A stretch of DNA of 64,000 nucleotides from Pseudomonas sp. Bc-h (GTDB lineage: Bacteria; Pseudomonadota; Gammaproteobacteria; Pseudomonadales; Pseudomonadaceae): positions 248,146 to 312,145 of the forward strand of contig NZ_MUIN01000004.1 of NCBI RefSeq assembly GCF_002080045.1, read 5' to 3'. The notes beneath the pieces are model-generated. The model was not told the DNA's origin, made no database searches, and saw only the letters and a list, made by a program, of their open reading frames with translations. The position numbers and the translations under genes are program-made. Below are positions 8,463 through 17,263 of the stretch, piece by piece; the stretch's first letter is position 1, and the number at the start of each line of letters is the position of its first letter.

Positions 8463-10009
8463 GTGCGCTCCCGCTCGGCGAAAAGGGCCTGAACAAAGGG
8501 TTCAGCCTCGAAAGTCCGCAAATCGTCGATGCCTTCACCGACGCCGATGTAACGGATCGGCAGCCCGAACTGCTTGGCCAGCGCGAAGATCACCCCGCCC
8601 TTGGCCGTGCCGTCGAGCTTGGTCAGCGCCAGCCCGGTCAACTGGACCGTCTGGTTGAACTGTTTGGCCTGATTGATCGCGTTTTGACCAGTGCCGGCGT
8701 CAAGCACCAGCAGCACCTCATGAGGCGCGTGTTCATCCAGCTTGCCGATAACGCGGCGAACCTTCTTCAGCTCTTCCATCAGGTTGTCTTTGGTGTGCAG
8801 GCGACCGGCGGTGTCGGCGATCAGCACATCGATGCCACGGGCCTTGGCGGCTTGCACGGCATCGAAGATCACCGACGCGGAATCGGCGCCAGTGTGCTGG
8901 GCAATAACCGGGATCTTGTTGCGCTCACCCCAGACCTGCAATTGCTCGACCGCGGCAGCACGGAACGTGTCACCCGCCGCCAGCATGACTTTCTTGCCTT
9001 CCAGCTGAAGCTTCTTCGCCAGTTTGCCAATGGTAGTGGTCTTGCCGGCACCGTTGACGCCCACCACCAGAATCACAAAGGGCTTGTGCTCAGTGCCGAT
9101 CACCAGCGGCGCTTCCACCGGCTTGAGCATTTCAGTGAGTTCGTTCTGCAGCGACTTGTACAACGCATCGCTGTCTGTCAGCTGTTTACGCGCCACTTTT
9201 TGCGTCAAGTTACGCACGATCAGCGAAGTTGCCTCGACACCGACGTCGGCGGTCAACAGCCGGGTTTCCAGCTCTTCGAGCATGTCGTCGTCGATGGCTT
9301 TCTTGCCAAGGAACAGACTCGCCATGCCTTCGCCGAGGCTGGCGCTGGTCTTGGACAGACCCTGCTTGAGGCGAGCGAAGAAGCCGGGCTGCTTTGGCTC
9401 GACTGGCGCCACTACTGGTTCCGCAGGGGTCTCTGGCGTTTCGACAACAGCGTCGACGGGAACGACTACCGGCGCCACGGCTGGGGGCGGAATGATCGGG
9501 GACGGCTGCGAAAGTGCAGGAAGATCGTTACCTGCGACCGGATCAGGCAGCGCAACCGGGATCGGCTCGATGGATAGCGGCACTTCGAATGAGGTGGTGT
9601 CGACACCCGCTGGCTGCGCCGGCGGCTGGGGGATGGCCACCTCTGACTGCACGTGAGACGCGGTGTAGGTCGGAATGTCCGGGGTTACATGCGGCTCGCT
9701 TTCTGGGGTCAGGGCGACCGGCTCTTCAGCGACCGGCAGTTTCAGCCACGGCTCGGCATCAGCCTGCACGCCAATCGGCGCGGGCTGCTGAGCGACGATG
9801 GGCTCCGCCTCATCTGCGGCAATAGCGGGAGCGATCTGCGGCTCAGCTACAACGGGCGTCGTCTCGACGACAGGCTCGGGCGCTGCTGCAGGTAAGTCTT
9901 GCGGCTGTTCGGAGACGGTTTCCTGCGGCTTTTTGCGCAGCCATCCGAACAGGCCTTTTTTCTCGCCAGCAGGGGCTGGGGTCTTCTTGTCGTCGTTGGA
10001 ACCAAACAT
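8459..10009 (-). CDS. ftsY: Signal recognition particle receptor FtsY
   Basis: A 516-residue SRP receptor GTPase that docks ribosome-SRP complexes at the inner membrane. The C-terminal NG domain (from about residue 205) carries G1 GVNGAGKTTTIGK, G3 DTAGRLHTKDNL and G4 TKLDGTAKGG. The N-terminal A domain of about 200 residues is acidic and rich in Pro, Val, Ala and Glu with loosely repeated VVAP/VPV stretches. It is low-complexity and longer than many homologues, but this is common in Pseudomonas. First gene of ftsY-ftsE-ftsX. Confidence 0.96.
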   Translation of the reverse strand: MFGSNDDKKTPAPAGEKKGLFGWLRKKPQETVSEQPQDLPAAAPEPVVETTPVVAEPQIAPAIAADEAEPIVAQQPAPIGVQADAEPWLKLPVAEEPVALTPESEPHVTPDIPTYTASHVQSEVAIPQPPAQPAGVDTTSFEVPLSIEPIPVALPDPVAGNDLPALSQPSPIIPPPAVAPVVVPVDAVVETPETPAEPVVAPVEPKQPGFFARLKQGLSKTSASLGEGMASLFLGKKAIDDDMLEELETRLLTADVGVEATSLIVRNLTQKVARKQLTDSDALYKSLQNELTEMLKPVEAPLVIGTEHKPFVILVVGVNGAGKTTTIGKLAKKLQLEGKKVMLAAGDTFRAAAVEQLQVWGERNKIPVIAQHTGADSASVIFDAVQAAKARGIDVLIADTAGRLHTKDNLMEELKKVRRVIGKLDEHAPHEVLLVLDAGTGQNAINQAKQFNQTVQLTGLALTKLDGTAKGGVIFALAKQFGLPIRYIGVGEGIDDLRTFEAEPFVQALFAERERT

Positions 10010-10205
10010 GGAGGACGGCTATCTCAAGGTAGCGACGCGCCAGAGCGGCGCCTCTGAAAAATTCTGTCAATGCGAAACAGACTGTAATCGAGCCCGCTTG
10101 TTCATCGAGGGCTCTGCCGTTTACGCCATTTAAGCATCGCCTCCCGGCATCAGACGAAGAGTCCTACGTCGTAGCCATGGTCGTCGAGCAAACTGGCCGC
10201 TATCC

Positions 10206-10477
10206 TAGGGCGTGTCATCACATATTTCCACCGCCGCGTTGCCGCCTAAAAGCGCGCCAGACAAGGCGCAGGCCGCTGGGAATGTGCGTTTCCTTGCCAA
10301 GGCCTTCAACGCAGTAGGGCGCGCTTTTAGGCGACAACCCGGAGGGCCGGGGCTGAGATTACGCAGGGCGGCGGTGCTCGTCGTTCGTTTGGAATGACCA
10401 AACCACACTCCTCGCGCCTTGCCCTGCGTAATCTCAAGCTCCGGCGCGGCGGCGGAAATATGTGATGATACGCCCTA
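10206..10477. mobile_element. MITE-like palindromic element, 272 bp, no coding capacity
   Basis: The 526-nt gap between ftsY and the M16 gene holds an element bounded by imperfect 33-bp inverted repeats (10206-10238 and 10445-10477, two mismatches; outer ends TAGGGCGT and ACGCCCTA). Inside are a second inverted pair (10238-10262 / 10314-10338, around the shared core CGCCTAAAAGCGCGCC) and a third (GAGATTACGCAGGGC near 10354 / GCCCTGCGTAATCTC near 10420). The single strand could fold into a multi-arm cruciform. It contains no convincing gene. The ends and size suggest a non-autonomous mobile element; I cannot name the family. Confidence 0.7.
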
Positions 10478-10535
10478 ACCCCCGCGCCCGCCGACGCTAA
10501 GTTCAAGCAGGCCGCCTCGAAGGTTCAAATTACGA

Positions 10536-11891
10536 ATGAATGCTCTCGCCCGCTGTGCCGCAGGCCTGCTGCTCGGCACACTCTGTTTGCCCCTCGCAGC
10601 CAACGCCGCCGACCCACAACCCACTTCCGAATTCACGCTGGACAACGGCATGAAAGTCGTTGTGCGCGAAGATCATCGCGCCCCAGTGGTGGTTTCGCAG
10701 GTCTGGTACAAGGTCGGCTCCAGCTACGAGACGCCCGGCCAGACCGGCCTTTCCCACGCGCTCGAGCACATGATGTTCAAGGGCAGCTCCAAGGCCGGCC
10801 CTGGCGAAGCGTCATTGATACTGCGCGATCTGGGCGCTGAAGAGAACGCCTTCACCAGCGACGACTACACCGCCTATTACCAGGTATTGGCCCGGGATCG
10901 CCTGAGCGTGGCGTTCGAACTCGAAGCGGACCGCATGGCGACCTTGAAGCTGCCGCCTGAAGAATTCGCCCGGGAAATCGAAGTCATCAAGGAAGAACGC
11001 CGCCTGCGCACCGACGACAAGCCCAACGCCAAGGCGTACGAGCGCTTCAAGGCCATTGCCTACCCGGCCAGCGGTTATCACACGCCGACCATCGGCTGGA
11101 TGGCCGACCTCGACCGCATGAAGGTCGAAGAGCTGCGCCACTGGTACGAATCCTGGTACGTGCCGAACAACGCGACTCTGGTAGTGGTCGGCGACGTGAA
11201 ACCCGACGAAGTGAAGGCGTTGGCCGAACGCTTCTTCGGGCCGATCCCGCGCCGCGACGTCCCGCCATCGAAAAAACCGCTGGAGTTGCCAGAGCCCGGT
11301 TTGCGTCAGATCACCGTGCATGTCGCCACCCAGATGCCGAGCTTGATGTACGGTTTCAACGTGCCGAGCCTGTCCACCGCGACCGATCCACAATCGGTGA
11401 ATGCATTGCGCCTGATTTCAGCCTTGCTAGACGGCGGCTACAGCGCGCGCATCCCGACCCGCCTCGAACGTGGCGAAGAACTGGTGACCGGGGCATCGTC
11501 GGACTATGACACCTATGCCCGTGGCGACAGCCTGTTCACCATCAGCGCCACCCCGAACCAGCAGAAGAAGAAAACCCTGGCCGACACCGAAGCCGGGATC
11601 TGGCGCCTGCTGGACGAACTGAAAACCAAGCCTCCGACCAAGGAAGAGCTTGAACGGGTTCGCGCTCAGGTCATTGCCGGTCTGGTCTACGAACGCGACT
11701 CCATCACCAGCCAGGCCAGCACCATCGGCGAACTGGAAACCGTCGGCCTGTCCTGGAGACTGATCGACGGCGAACTGGCGGCACTGCAAAGCGTGACCCC
11801 GGAAGACATCCAGAAAGCTGCACGTACCTATTTCACCCGCGAACGCCTCGCCGTTGCGCACGTTTTGCCTGAGGAGAAAGCTCATGACTAA
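10536..11891 (+). CDS. M16 family zinc peptidase (active subunit)
   Basis: A 451-residue pitrilysin-type protease with a signal peptide (about residues 1-24, cleavage near ANA-AD), so it is periplasmic. The inverted zinc motif HxxEH is present as His74-Ala-Leu-Glu77-His78 and a downstream glutamate lies in the EVIKEERRLR segment. The start overlaps nothing, but the next M16 gene overlaps this one by 8 nt. Two-gene M16 pairs, one active and one inactive, form heterodimers in related proteins. Substrate unknown; probably a peptide or small protein in the periplasm. Confidence 0.92.
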   Translation: MNALARCAAGLLLGTLCLPLAANAADPQPTSEFTLDNGMKVVVREDHRAPVVVSQVWYKVGSSYETPGQTGLSHALEHMMFKGSSKAGPGEASLILRDLGAEENAFTSDDYTAYYQVLARDRLSVAFELEADRMATLKLPPEEFAREIEVIKEERRLRTDDKPNAKAYERFKAIAYPASGYHTPTIGWMADLDRMKVEELRHWYESWYVPNNATLVVVGDVKPDEVKALAERFFGPIPRRDVPPSKKPLELPEPGLRQITVHVATQMPSLMYGFNVPSLSTATDPQSVNALRLISALLDGGYSARIPTRLERGEELVTGASSDYDTYARGDSLFTISATPNQQKKKTLADTEAGIWRLLDELKTKPPTKEELERVRAQVIAGLVYERDSITSQASTIGELETVGLSWRLIDGELAALQSVTPEDIQKAARTYFTRERLAVAHVLPEEKAHD

Positions 11892-13380
11892 GCGCAACGA
11901 AACAGGCTTTGCGCGAACGCGGGCCCACTCACTGCTACTGGCGGTGACCCTCGGCCTGCTCGGCAGCGCCTCGGCGATGGCTGACACACCCGCCGAAGCC
12001 CCCAAGGCTATTGATAAAGCCGCCACCGCTCTTGAGTCGCTCAAAGAGCTCAACGGCAAGGCACCCGCGCGGCGCACGTTGAATATTCAGTCGTGGAAAA
12101 CCGCCGAAGGCGCTCGCGTACTGTTCGTCGAAGCCCATGAGCTGCCGATGTTCGACATGCGCTTGCTGTTCGCCGCAGGCAGCAGTCAGGATGGCCCGAC
12201 GCCAGGCATCGCGCTGATCACCAATGCCATGCTCAACGAAGGCGTCAAAGGGAAGGACGTCAGCGCCATCGCCGAAGGTTTCGAGGGGTTGGGCGCAGAC
12301 TTCGGCAACGGCTCTTATCGCGACATGGCCATCGCCTCGCTGCGCAGCCTGAGTGCCGCCGACAAGCGTGAGCGTGCCTTGAAGCTGTTCTCTGAGGTGG
12401 TTGGCAAACCGACCTTCCCTGCCGACTCGCTGGCGCGGATCAAGAATCAGCTGATGGCCAGCTTCGAATATCAGAAGCAGAACCCCGGCAAACTGGCAGG
12501 CGATGAACTGTTCAAGCGTCTGTATGGCGATCACCCCTATGCGCACCCGAGCATGGGCACCGCGAAAAGCATCACACCGATTACTCTGGCTCAATTGAAA
12601 GCGTTCCACGCCAAAGCCTACGCGGCCGGTAACGCGGTCATTGCCATGGTCGGCGACTTGTCCCGTCCGGAAGCAGAAGCGGTAGCCGCTCAGGTATCGG
12701 CCTCGTTGCCGAAAGGTCCGGCACTGGGTAAAACAGTCGCGCCGAGCGAGCCCAAGCCCGGTGAAACCCACATCGAGTTTCCCTCCAAACAGACTCACCT
12801 GATGCTGGCGGAACTGGGCATCGACCGCGCTGATCCCGACTACGCCGCGTTGTCGTTGGGCAACTCGATCCTTGGCGGCGGTGGCTTCGGCAGCCGCCTC
12901 ATGACTGAAGTCCGCGAGAAACGCGGCCTGACCTACGGCGTCTCATCAGGTTTCACCCCGATGCAGGCTCAAGGTCCGTTCATGATCGGCCTGCAGACGC
13001 GCGCCGAACTGAGCGAAAATACCCTGAAGCTGGTCACGGACATCACCCGTGACTTCCTCGCCAACGGTCCGACCCAGAAAGAACTCGACGATGCCAAGCG
13101 CGAGCTGGCGGGCAGCTTCCCGCTCTCGACTGCCAGCAACTCGGCCATCGTTGGCCAACTGGGCGCCGTTGGCTTCTATAATCTGCCTTTGACCTATCTC
13201 GAAGACTTCATGACGCAGTCCCAGAGCGTCACGGTCGAGCAGATCAAGGCGGTCATGAACAAACATCTGGACGCTGACAAGCTGGTGATCGTGACCGCCG
13301 GTCCGACCGTTGCGCAGAAGCCTCTGCCGCCCCCTACTGATAAACCCGCCGAGCAACCGCTTGGCGTTCCGGAGCACTAA
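11884..13380 (+). CDS. M16 family peptidase homologue lacking the zinc motif
   Basis: A 498-residue secreted partner of the preceding protease, with an N-terminal signal segment (about residues 14-34). The place of HxxEH is taken by ITNAMLNEGVKG, so it cannot bind zinc in the usual way. It keeps the C-terminal substrate-binding features (REKRGLTYGVSSG, with the conserved Arg and Tyr). ATG 11884 is chosen because it overlaps the upstream stop and gives a proper signal peptide. The likely role is the inactive, substrate-holding half of a heterodimer. Confidence 0.9.
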   Translation: MTKRNETGFARTRAHSLLLAVTLGLLGSASAMADTPAEAPKAIDKAATALESLKELNGKAPARRTLNIQSWKTAEGARVLFVEAHELPMFDMRLLFAAGSSQDGPTPGIALITNAMLNEGVKGKDVSAIAEGFEGLGADFGNGSYRDMAIASLRSLSAADKRERALKLFSEVVGKPTFPADSLARIKNQLMASFEYQKQNPGKLAGDELFKRLYGDHPYAHPSMGTAKSITPITLAQLKAFHAKAYAAGNAVIAMVGDLSRPEAEAVAAQVSASLPKGPALGKTVAPSEPKPGETHIEFPSKQTHLMLAELGIDRADPDYAALSLGNSILGGGGFGSRLMTEVREKRGLTYGVSSGFTPMQAQGPFMIGLQTRAELSENTLKLVTDITRDFLANGPTQKELDDAKRELAGSFPLSTASNSAIVGQLGAVGFYNLPLTYLEDFMTQSQSVTVEQIKAVMNKHLDADKLVIVTAGPTVAQKPLPPPTDKPAEQPLGVPEH

Positions 13381-14000
13381 TGACCTCGACTTCCAAGCCG
13401 CCGCGTATTCACATGGGGCACAAAATCCACACAGGCCTTGGCCAATTGCGGATTATCGGCGGCGAATGGCGCAGTCGGCGGCTGAGTTTCCCTGACGGCC
13501 CGGGCCTGCGCCCGACGCCGGACCGGGTTCGCGAAACCCTGTTCAACTGGCTCGCGCCTTATATCGAGGGCGCGCGCGTGCTTGATCCGTTCGCGGGCAG
13601 CGGCGCGTTGTATCTGGAAGCCCTGTCGCGTGGCGCCAGCATGGGCCTGGCGCTGGACACCAACTCGGCCGCCATTTCCAGCCTGCGCGAGCATCTGGGT
13701 ACTCTGCGCTGCGCGGTCGGCAAGACCCACGCCACCGATGCCCTGCGCTATCTGGAGACCCAGCCAGCGGAGCAGTTCGACGTCATCTTCCTCGACCCGC
13801 CGTTCCATCAGAACCTGCTGATTCCGGCCTGCACGTTGCTGGAAGAACGCAACTGGCTGGCCAATGACGCGTGGATCTACACCGAAAGCGAAACCGCGCC
13901 CTCGACTCTCGGCATGCCAGCCACCTGGCGTTTGCACCGAGAGAAGAAGGCCGGACAGGTGTATTACGCGCTGTGGGAACGCAGTGTCGTCGCCAGCTGA
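13380..14000 (+). CDS. rsmD: 16S rRNA (guanine-966-N2)-methyltransferase RsmD
   Basis: A 206-residue SAM-dependent methyltransferase modifying G966 in the small ribosomal subunit. The N-terminal RIIGGEWRSRRL and RPTPDRVRETLFNWL segments, the SAM motif VLDPFAGSGALYLEAL and the catalytic motif IFLDPPFH are diagnostic. The start codon overlaps the upstream stop by one base (TAATG), so it is co-translated with the M16 pair. The 3' end overlaps the next gene by 17 nt. Confidence 0.95.
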   Translation: MTSTSKPPRIHMGHKIHTGLGQLRIIGGEWRSRRLSFPDGPGLRPTPDRVRETLFNWLAPYIEGARVLDPFAGSGALYLEALSRGASMGLALDTNSAAISSLREHLGTLRCAVGKTHATDALRYLETQPAEQFDVIFLDPPFHQNLLIPACTLLEERNWLANDAWIYTESETAPSTLGMPATWRLHREKKAGQVYYALWERSVVAS

Positions 14001-15006
14001 CAGCCGGGCGTTCGTTCCGGCAAGCGGCCTGGGCAACCCTCACTTGCAGACGCTGTGGGGGCCGCTCTGGCGCAGGACCATTCACCTGGATCGCCGGCGT
14101 GAGCGCATGTGGCTCGAAGACGGCGACTTTCTGGACATGGACTGGTACGGCCCGCATGACGCCGAGGTGCCAGTGGTGCTGGTCCTGCATGGGCTTACGG
14201 GCTCGTCCAACTCGCCTTACGTCGTGGGCCTGCAACAGGCCATGGAGAAACGCGGCTGGACCAGCGTTGCGCTGAACTGGCGCGGCTGCTCGGGCGAGCC
14301 CAACCTGCTGGCACGCAGTTATCACTCTGGTGCAAGCGAGGACCTGGCGGCGGTCATCGCCCACATCCGCACGGCGCGGCCGTTGGCACCGCTTTACGCC
14401 GTCGGGTATTCGCTGGGCGGTAACATCCTGCTCAAGCATCTGGGTGAGTCGGGCCTGGACAGCAACCTGCAAGGGGCTGCGGCGGTGTCGGTACCGTTTC
14501 GTCTGGATGAATGCGCCGATCGGATCGGCCTGGGGTTTTCCAAGGTCTATCAGCGGCACTTCATGCGCGAGATGGTCGGGTACATCAAAGACAAGCAGCG
14601 GCGTTTTCAGCATGAAGGGCTGAGCGATGGCCTGGCAAGACTGGCGGCGCTCGGTTCGCTGGATAACCTGCGAACCTTCTGGGAATTCGACGGCAAAGTC
14701 ACCGCGCCACTGAACGGTTTTGTCGACGCTCACGACTATTACCGACGTGCCTCAAGCCGCTACTTCCTTGGCGGCATTCGCACGCCCACATTGCTGGTGC
14801 AATCGCTGGACGACCCTTTCGTCTTCAAGCACAGCCTGCCCCATGCCAGCGAACTGTCAGCCGGCACTGTGTTCGACCTGCAAAAACGTGGTGGTCATGT
14901 GGGGTTTGTCGACGGCTCGATCAGAACACCGACCTATTACCTGGAGCGGCGAATTCCGGAGTGGCTGGTGGATGTGCATGGCGCGAATGACACTTCCGTT
15001 GCCTAG
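13984..15006 (+). CDS. YheT-family alpha/beta hydrolase
   Basis: A 340-residue hydrolase of the AB-hydrolase-4 (YheT/EMB8) family. The nucleophile elbow is GYSLGGNILLKHLG and the oxyanion region is LVLHGLTGSSNS; the C-terminal histidine lies in RGGHVGFVDG. The family N-terminus GLGNPHLQTLWGPL is present. The frame is open well upstream, inside rsmD, but GTG 13984 gives the usual start VSSPADSRAFVP and overlaps rsmD by 17 nt. Substrate is not known; relatives act as esterases. Confidence 0.88.
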   Translation: MSSPADSRAFVPASGLGNPHLQTLWGPLWRRTIHLDRRRERMWLEDGDFLDMDWYGPHDAEVPVVLVLHGLTGSSNSPYVVGLQQAMEKRGWTSVALNWRGCSGEPNLLARSYHSGASEDLAAVIAHIRTARPLAPLYAVGYSLGGNILLKHLGESGLDSNLQGAAAVSVPFRLDECADRIGLGFSKVYQRHFMREMVGYIKDKQRRFQHEGLSDGLARLAALGSLDNLRTFWEFDGKVTAPLNGFVDAHDYYRRASSRYFLGGIRTPTLLVQSLDDPFVFKHSLPHASELSAGTVFDLQKRGGHVGFVDGSIRTPTYYLERRIPEWLVDVHGANDTSVA

Positions 15007-15055
15007 ATCTCCGATGTAGGCGTCAGGCGTGTCGGCGGCGTCTTTGAGATCGCAA

Positions 15056-15079
15056 CCGCCGGCAAGCAGACTGCTACAG
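15056..15079. repeat. Single REP arm
   Basis: ACCGCCGGCAAGCAGACTGC followed by TACA matches the reverse arm of the REP family at 16236 and 50286, with one altered position (AAGCAGA for AAGCCGGA). It lies between the hydrolase gene and azlC. Confidence 0.6.
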
Positions 15080-15169
15080 ATTTCGGGTTCGACGCAGCCA
15101 AACCTTGCAAGATCGTTCAAGACAGCACTTCATCGCGGGCCTACCATTCGGGACATAAGGAGAAACACC

Positions 15170-15898
15170 ATGTCCCGCAATCAACTCTACGTTCGCGGCC
15201 TTCGCGACAGCGTGCCCATGCTGGTCGGCATTGCGCCGTTCGGCATCATCTTCGGAACCCTGGCAGGTGTCGGCGGCTTGTCGTTGTGGCAAGCAGTCGG
15301 GATGTCCATGTTCGTTTACGCAGGCTCTGCGCAATTCATCGTGATCAGCCTGATGGGCGCGGGTGCCAGTGCTGTGGTCATTCTGCTGACCACCTTCATC
15401 GTCAATCTGCGCCACGTGCTGTACAGCGCCACGCTGCAGCCACAAGTTCAAGGCTTGCCGCAGCGCTGGCGTTTGCTGCTGGCATTCTGGCTGACAGACG
15501 AAACCTTCGCCGTAGTCCAGCGCTATTACCTGGTTCACGGCCGTCAACCCCTCGCTCACTGGTATTGGCTCGGCGTGGCAAGCGCGCTGTATACCTGCTG
15601 GGTGGGCAGTTCGCTGGTTGGCGTGCTGTTCGGCCAGGCCGTGCCGGACATGGCCAGTTGGGGGCTGGAATTCGCCATGCTCGCGACCTTCATCGGCATC
15701 GTCGTGCCGTTGTTGCGTAATCAGCCACAAATCGCAGCGGCACTCGCAGCGGGCGCAGTGGCCCTCATGACCTGGTCACTGCCTTACAAGCTGGGCCTGA
15801 TGGCGGCAGCATTCAGCGGCATTGCAGTAGGCGTTCTGCTCGAACGTCGGCAATCACCCCATCCCCAAGACGCGTCGGGCAAGGAGGTGCACTCGTGA
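15170..15898 (+). CDS. azlC: AzlC family branched-chain amino acid exporter, large subunit
   Basis: A 242-residue inner-membrane protein with about seven hydrophobic segments. The family motifs GIAPFGIIFGTLAG and FVYAGSAQFIVISLMGAGAS near the N-terminus, and NLRHVLYSATL, identify AzlC (YgaZ-like). Together with the small AzlD subunit it is expected to export branched-chain amino acids or analogues. ATG 15170 follows a clear AAGGAG ribosome site. The stop overlaps the azlD start. Confidence 0.9.
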   Translation: MSRNQLYVRGLRDSVPMLVGIAPFGIIFGTLAGVGGLSLWQAVGMSMFVYAGSAQFIVISLMGAGASAVVILLTTFIVNLRHVLYSATLQPQVQGLPQRWRLLLAFWLTDETFAVVQRYYLVHGRQPLAHWYWLGVASALYTCWVGSSLVGVLFGQAVPDMASWGLEFAMLATFIGIVVPLLRNQPQIAAALAAGAVALMTWSLPYKLGLMAAAFSGIAVGVLLERRQSPHPQDASGKEVHS

Positions 15899-16218
15899 GT
15901 TATTGGTGGCTGATTCTGGGGATGACCGCGATCACATTCCTGATGCGTTACAGCCTGTTCGCCTGGCCGAACTTGCGCTTTGCGCCTGTCGTGCGCCAAG
16001 GGCTGCATTACGTGCCGACAGCAGTGCTGACCGCCATCGTGGTGCCGGGAATGCTATTGCCCGATGGCCAGCATTGGCAGCTCTCGTTCGATAACGCCTA
16101 TCTGCTGGCCGGGATTGCAGCGATCGGAATCGCAGCATTCAGTCGCAACCTGCTGGCGACCATTGGCGGAGGGCTGGCGGTGTTCTTCCTGTTGCGGTGG
16201 ATGATGGGGCAGATCTGA
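15895..16218 (+). CDS. azlD: AzlD family exporter, small subunit
   Basis: A 107-residue membrane protein of the AzlD (YgaH-like) family with four hydrophobic segments, and the motif TFLMRYSLF near the N-terminus. It begins with GTG at 15895, inside the last codons of azlC, after a strong AAGGAGGTG ribosome site. Partner of AzlC in the exporter. Confidence 0.9.
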   Translation: MSYWWLILGMTAITFLMRYSLFAWPNLRFAPVVRQGLHYVPTAVLTAIVVPGMLLPDGQHWQLSFDNAYLLAGIAAIGIAAFSRNLLATIGGGLAVFFLLRWMMGQI

Positions 16219-16235
16219 CCGCCTGTTTCGACGCG

Positions 16236-16303
16236 CTGTAGCGGTCCGGCTTGCCAGCGGTATCCAATTCGAACCGCCACCGCCGGCAAGCCGGACTGTT
16301 ACT
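16236..16303. repeat. REP pair (inverted doublet)
   Basis: Two REP arms face each other: TGTAGCGGTCCGGCTTGCCA and CGCCGGCAAGCCGGACTGTT, separated by about 25 nt. It lies between azlD and sseA, which converge here. Confidence 0.8.
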
Positions 16304-16345
16304 GGACAGGGTAACGCTTCAGGCGCAGCGCCCGACTCAGCCAAT

Positions 16346-17200
16346 TCAATCCCCCGTAGCTACCCCACGTTCTGGATCGTTGATCCACTCGCTCCACGAC
16401 CCCGCATACAAGCCGCCCAGTGGATAACCCGCCAGACACAGGGCGAACAGGTTGTGGCAGGCCGTGACACCGGAGCCGCAATAGGCAACCAGTTGCTCGG
16501 GAGCGCGGCCGTTCAGCGTTTCGGCAAACCGCTTTTTTAGCTGCTCTGCAGGCAGAAAACGCCCGTCAGGGCCAAGGTTGTCGGTGAAAGCGGCGCACTG
16601 CGCACCAGGGATGTGCCCTGCAATCGGGTCGATAGGTTCGACTTCACCGCGAAAACGCGCAGCCGCTCGGGCGTCGATCAGGGTCATATCAGGTTGTCCC
16701 AGTCGGGCCTGCAGGTCGTCCGCTGTCAACACCAGCGAATCGTCCGGCGTACCCTGGAACGTCCCCTCTGCATGCTGAGGCGGATCAAGGCTCAGCGGTA
16801 AGCCTGCTGCGTGCCAGGCCTTCAGCCCGCCATCGAGTACATACACGCCTTCGCGCTTGCCCAGCCAGGCCAGCAGCCACCATGCGCGAGCGGCATAAGC
16901 GCCAGGACCGTCGTCATAGAGCACGATTTCGCTGTCGCTGTTGACGCCCCAGAAGCGAAGGCGCTCGACCAGCGTTTGTGGATCGGGCAACGGATGGCGG
17001 CCTGTCACACCCTTGGTGATCGGCCCGCTGAGGTCATTGAGCAAGTCGGCGTAGGACGACCCCTCAATGTGGCCCTCAGCATAGCTGCGCTGCCCGTAGT
17101 CCACATCATCAAGGGAAGAACGACAATCGAGAATCACAAGCCCCGGCCGTTGTAGGCGCTCGGCCAGTTGTTGCGGGCTGATCAATTGCGCGATGGACAT
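16346..17200 (-). CDS. sseA: Sulfurtransferase, SseA type
   Basis: A 284-residue protein with two rhodanese domains. The C-terminal active-site loop is CGSGVTACHN, which is the mercaptopyruvate sulfurtransferase form (CGSGVT) rather than the thiosulfate form (CRKGVT). It transfers sulfur from 3-mercaptopyruvate to thiol or cyanide acceptors. The inactive N-terminal rhodanese domain carries VILDCRSSLDD. Transcribed alone. Confidence 0.88.
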   Translation of the reverse strand: MSIAQLISPQQLAERLQRPGLVILDCRSSLDDVDYGQRSYAEGHIEGSSYADLLNDLSGPITKGVTGRHPLPDPQTLVERLRFWGVNSDSEIVLYDDGPGAYAARAWWLLAWLGKREGVYVLDGGLKAWHAAGLPLSLDPPQHAEGTFQGTPDDSLVLTADDLQARLGQPDMTLIDARAAARFRGEVEPIDPIAGHIPGAQCAAFTDNLGPDGRFLPAEQLKKRFAETLNGRAPEQLVAYCGSGVTACHNLFALCLAGYPLGGLYAGSWSEWINDPERGVATGD

Positions 17201-17263
17201 GACGGGCTCCTGCAGACAGTGAAAGTGGCTATAAGACAGTCGATGTAATTGGGTGAACGCGGC

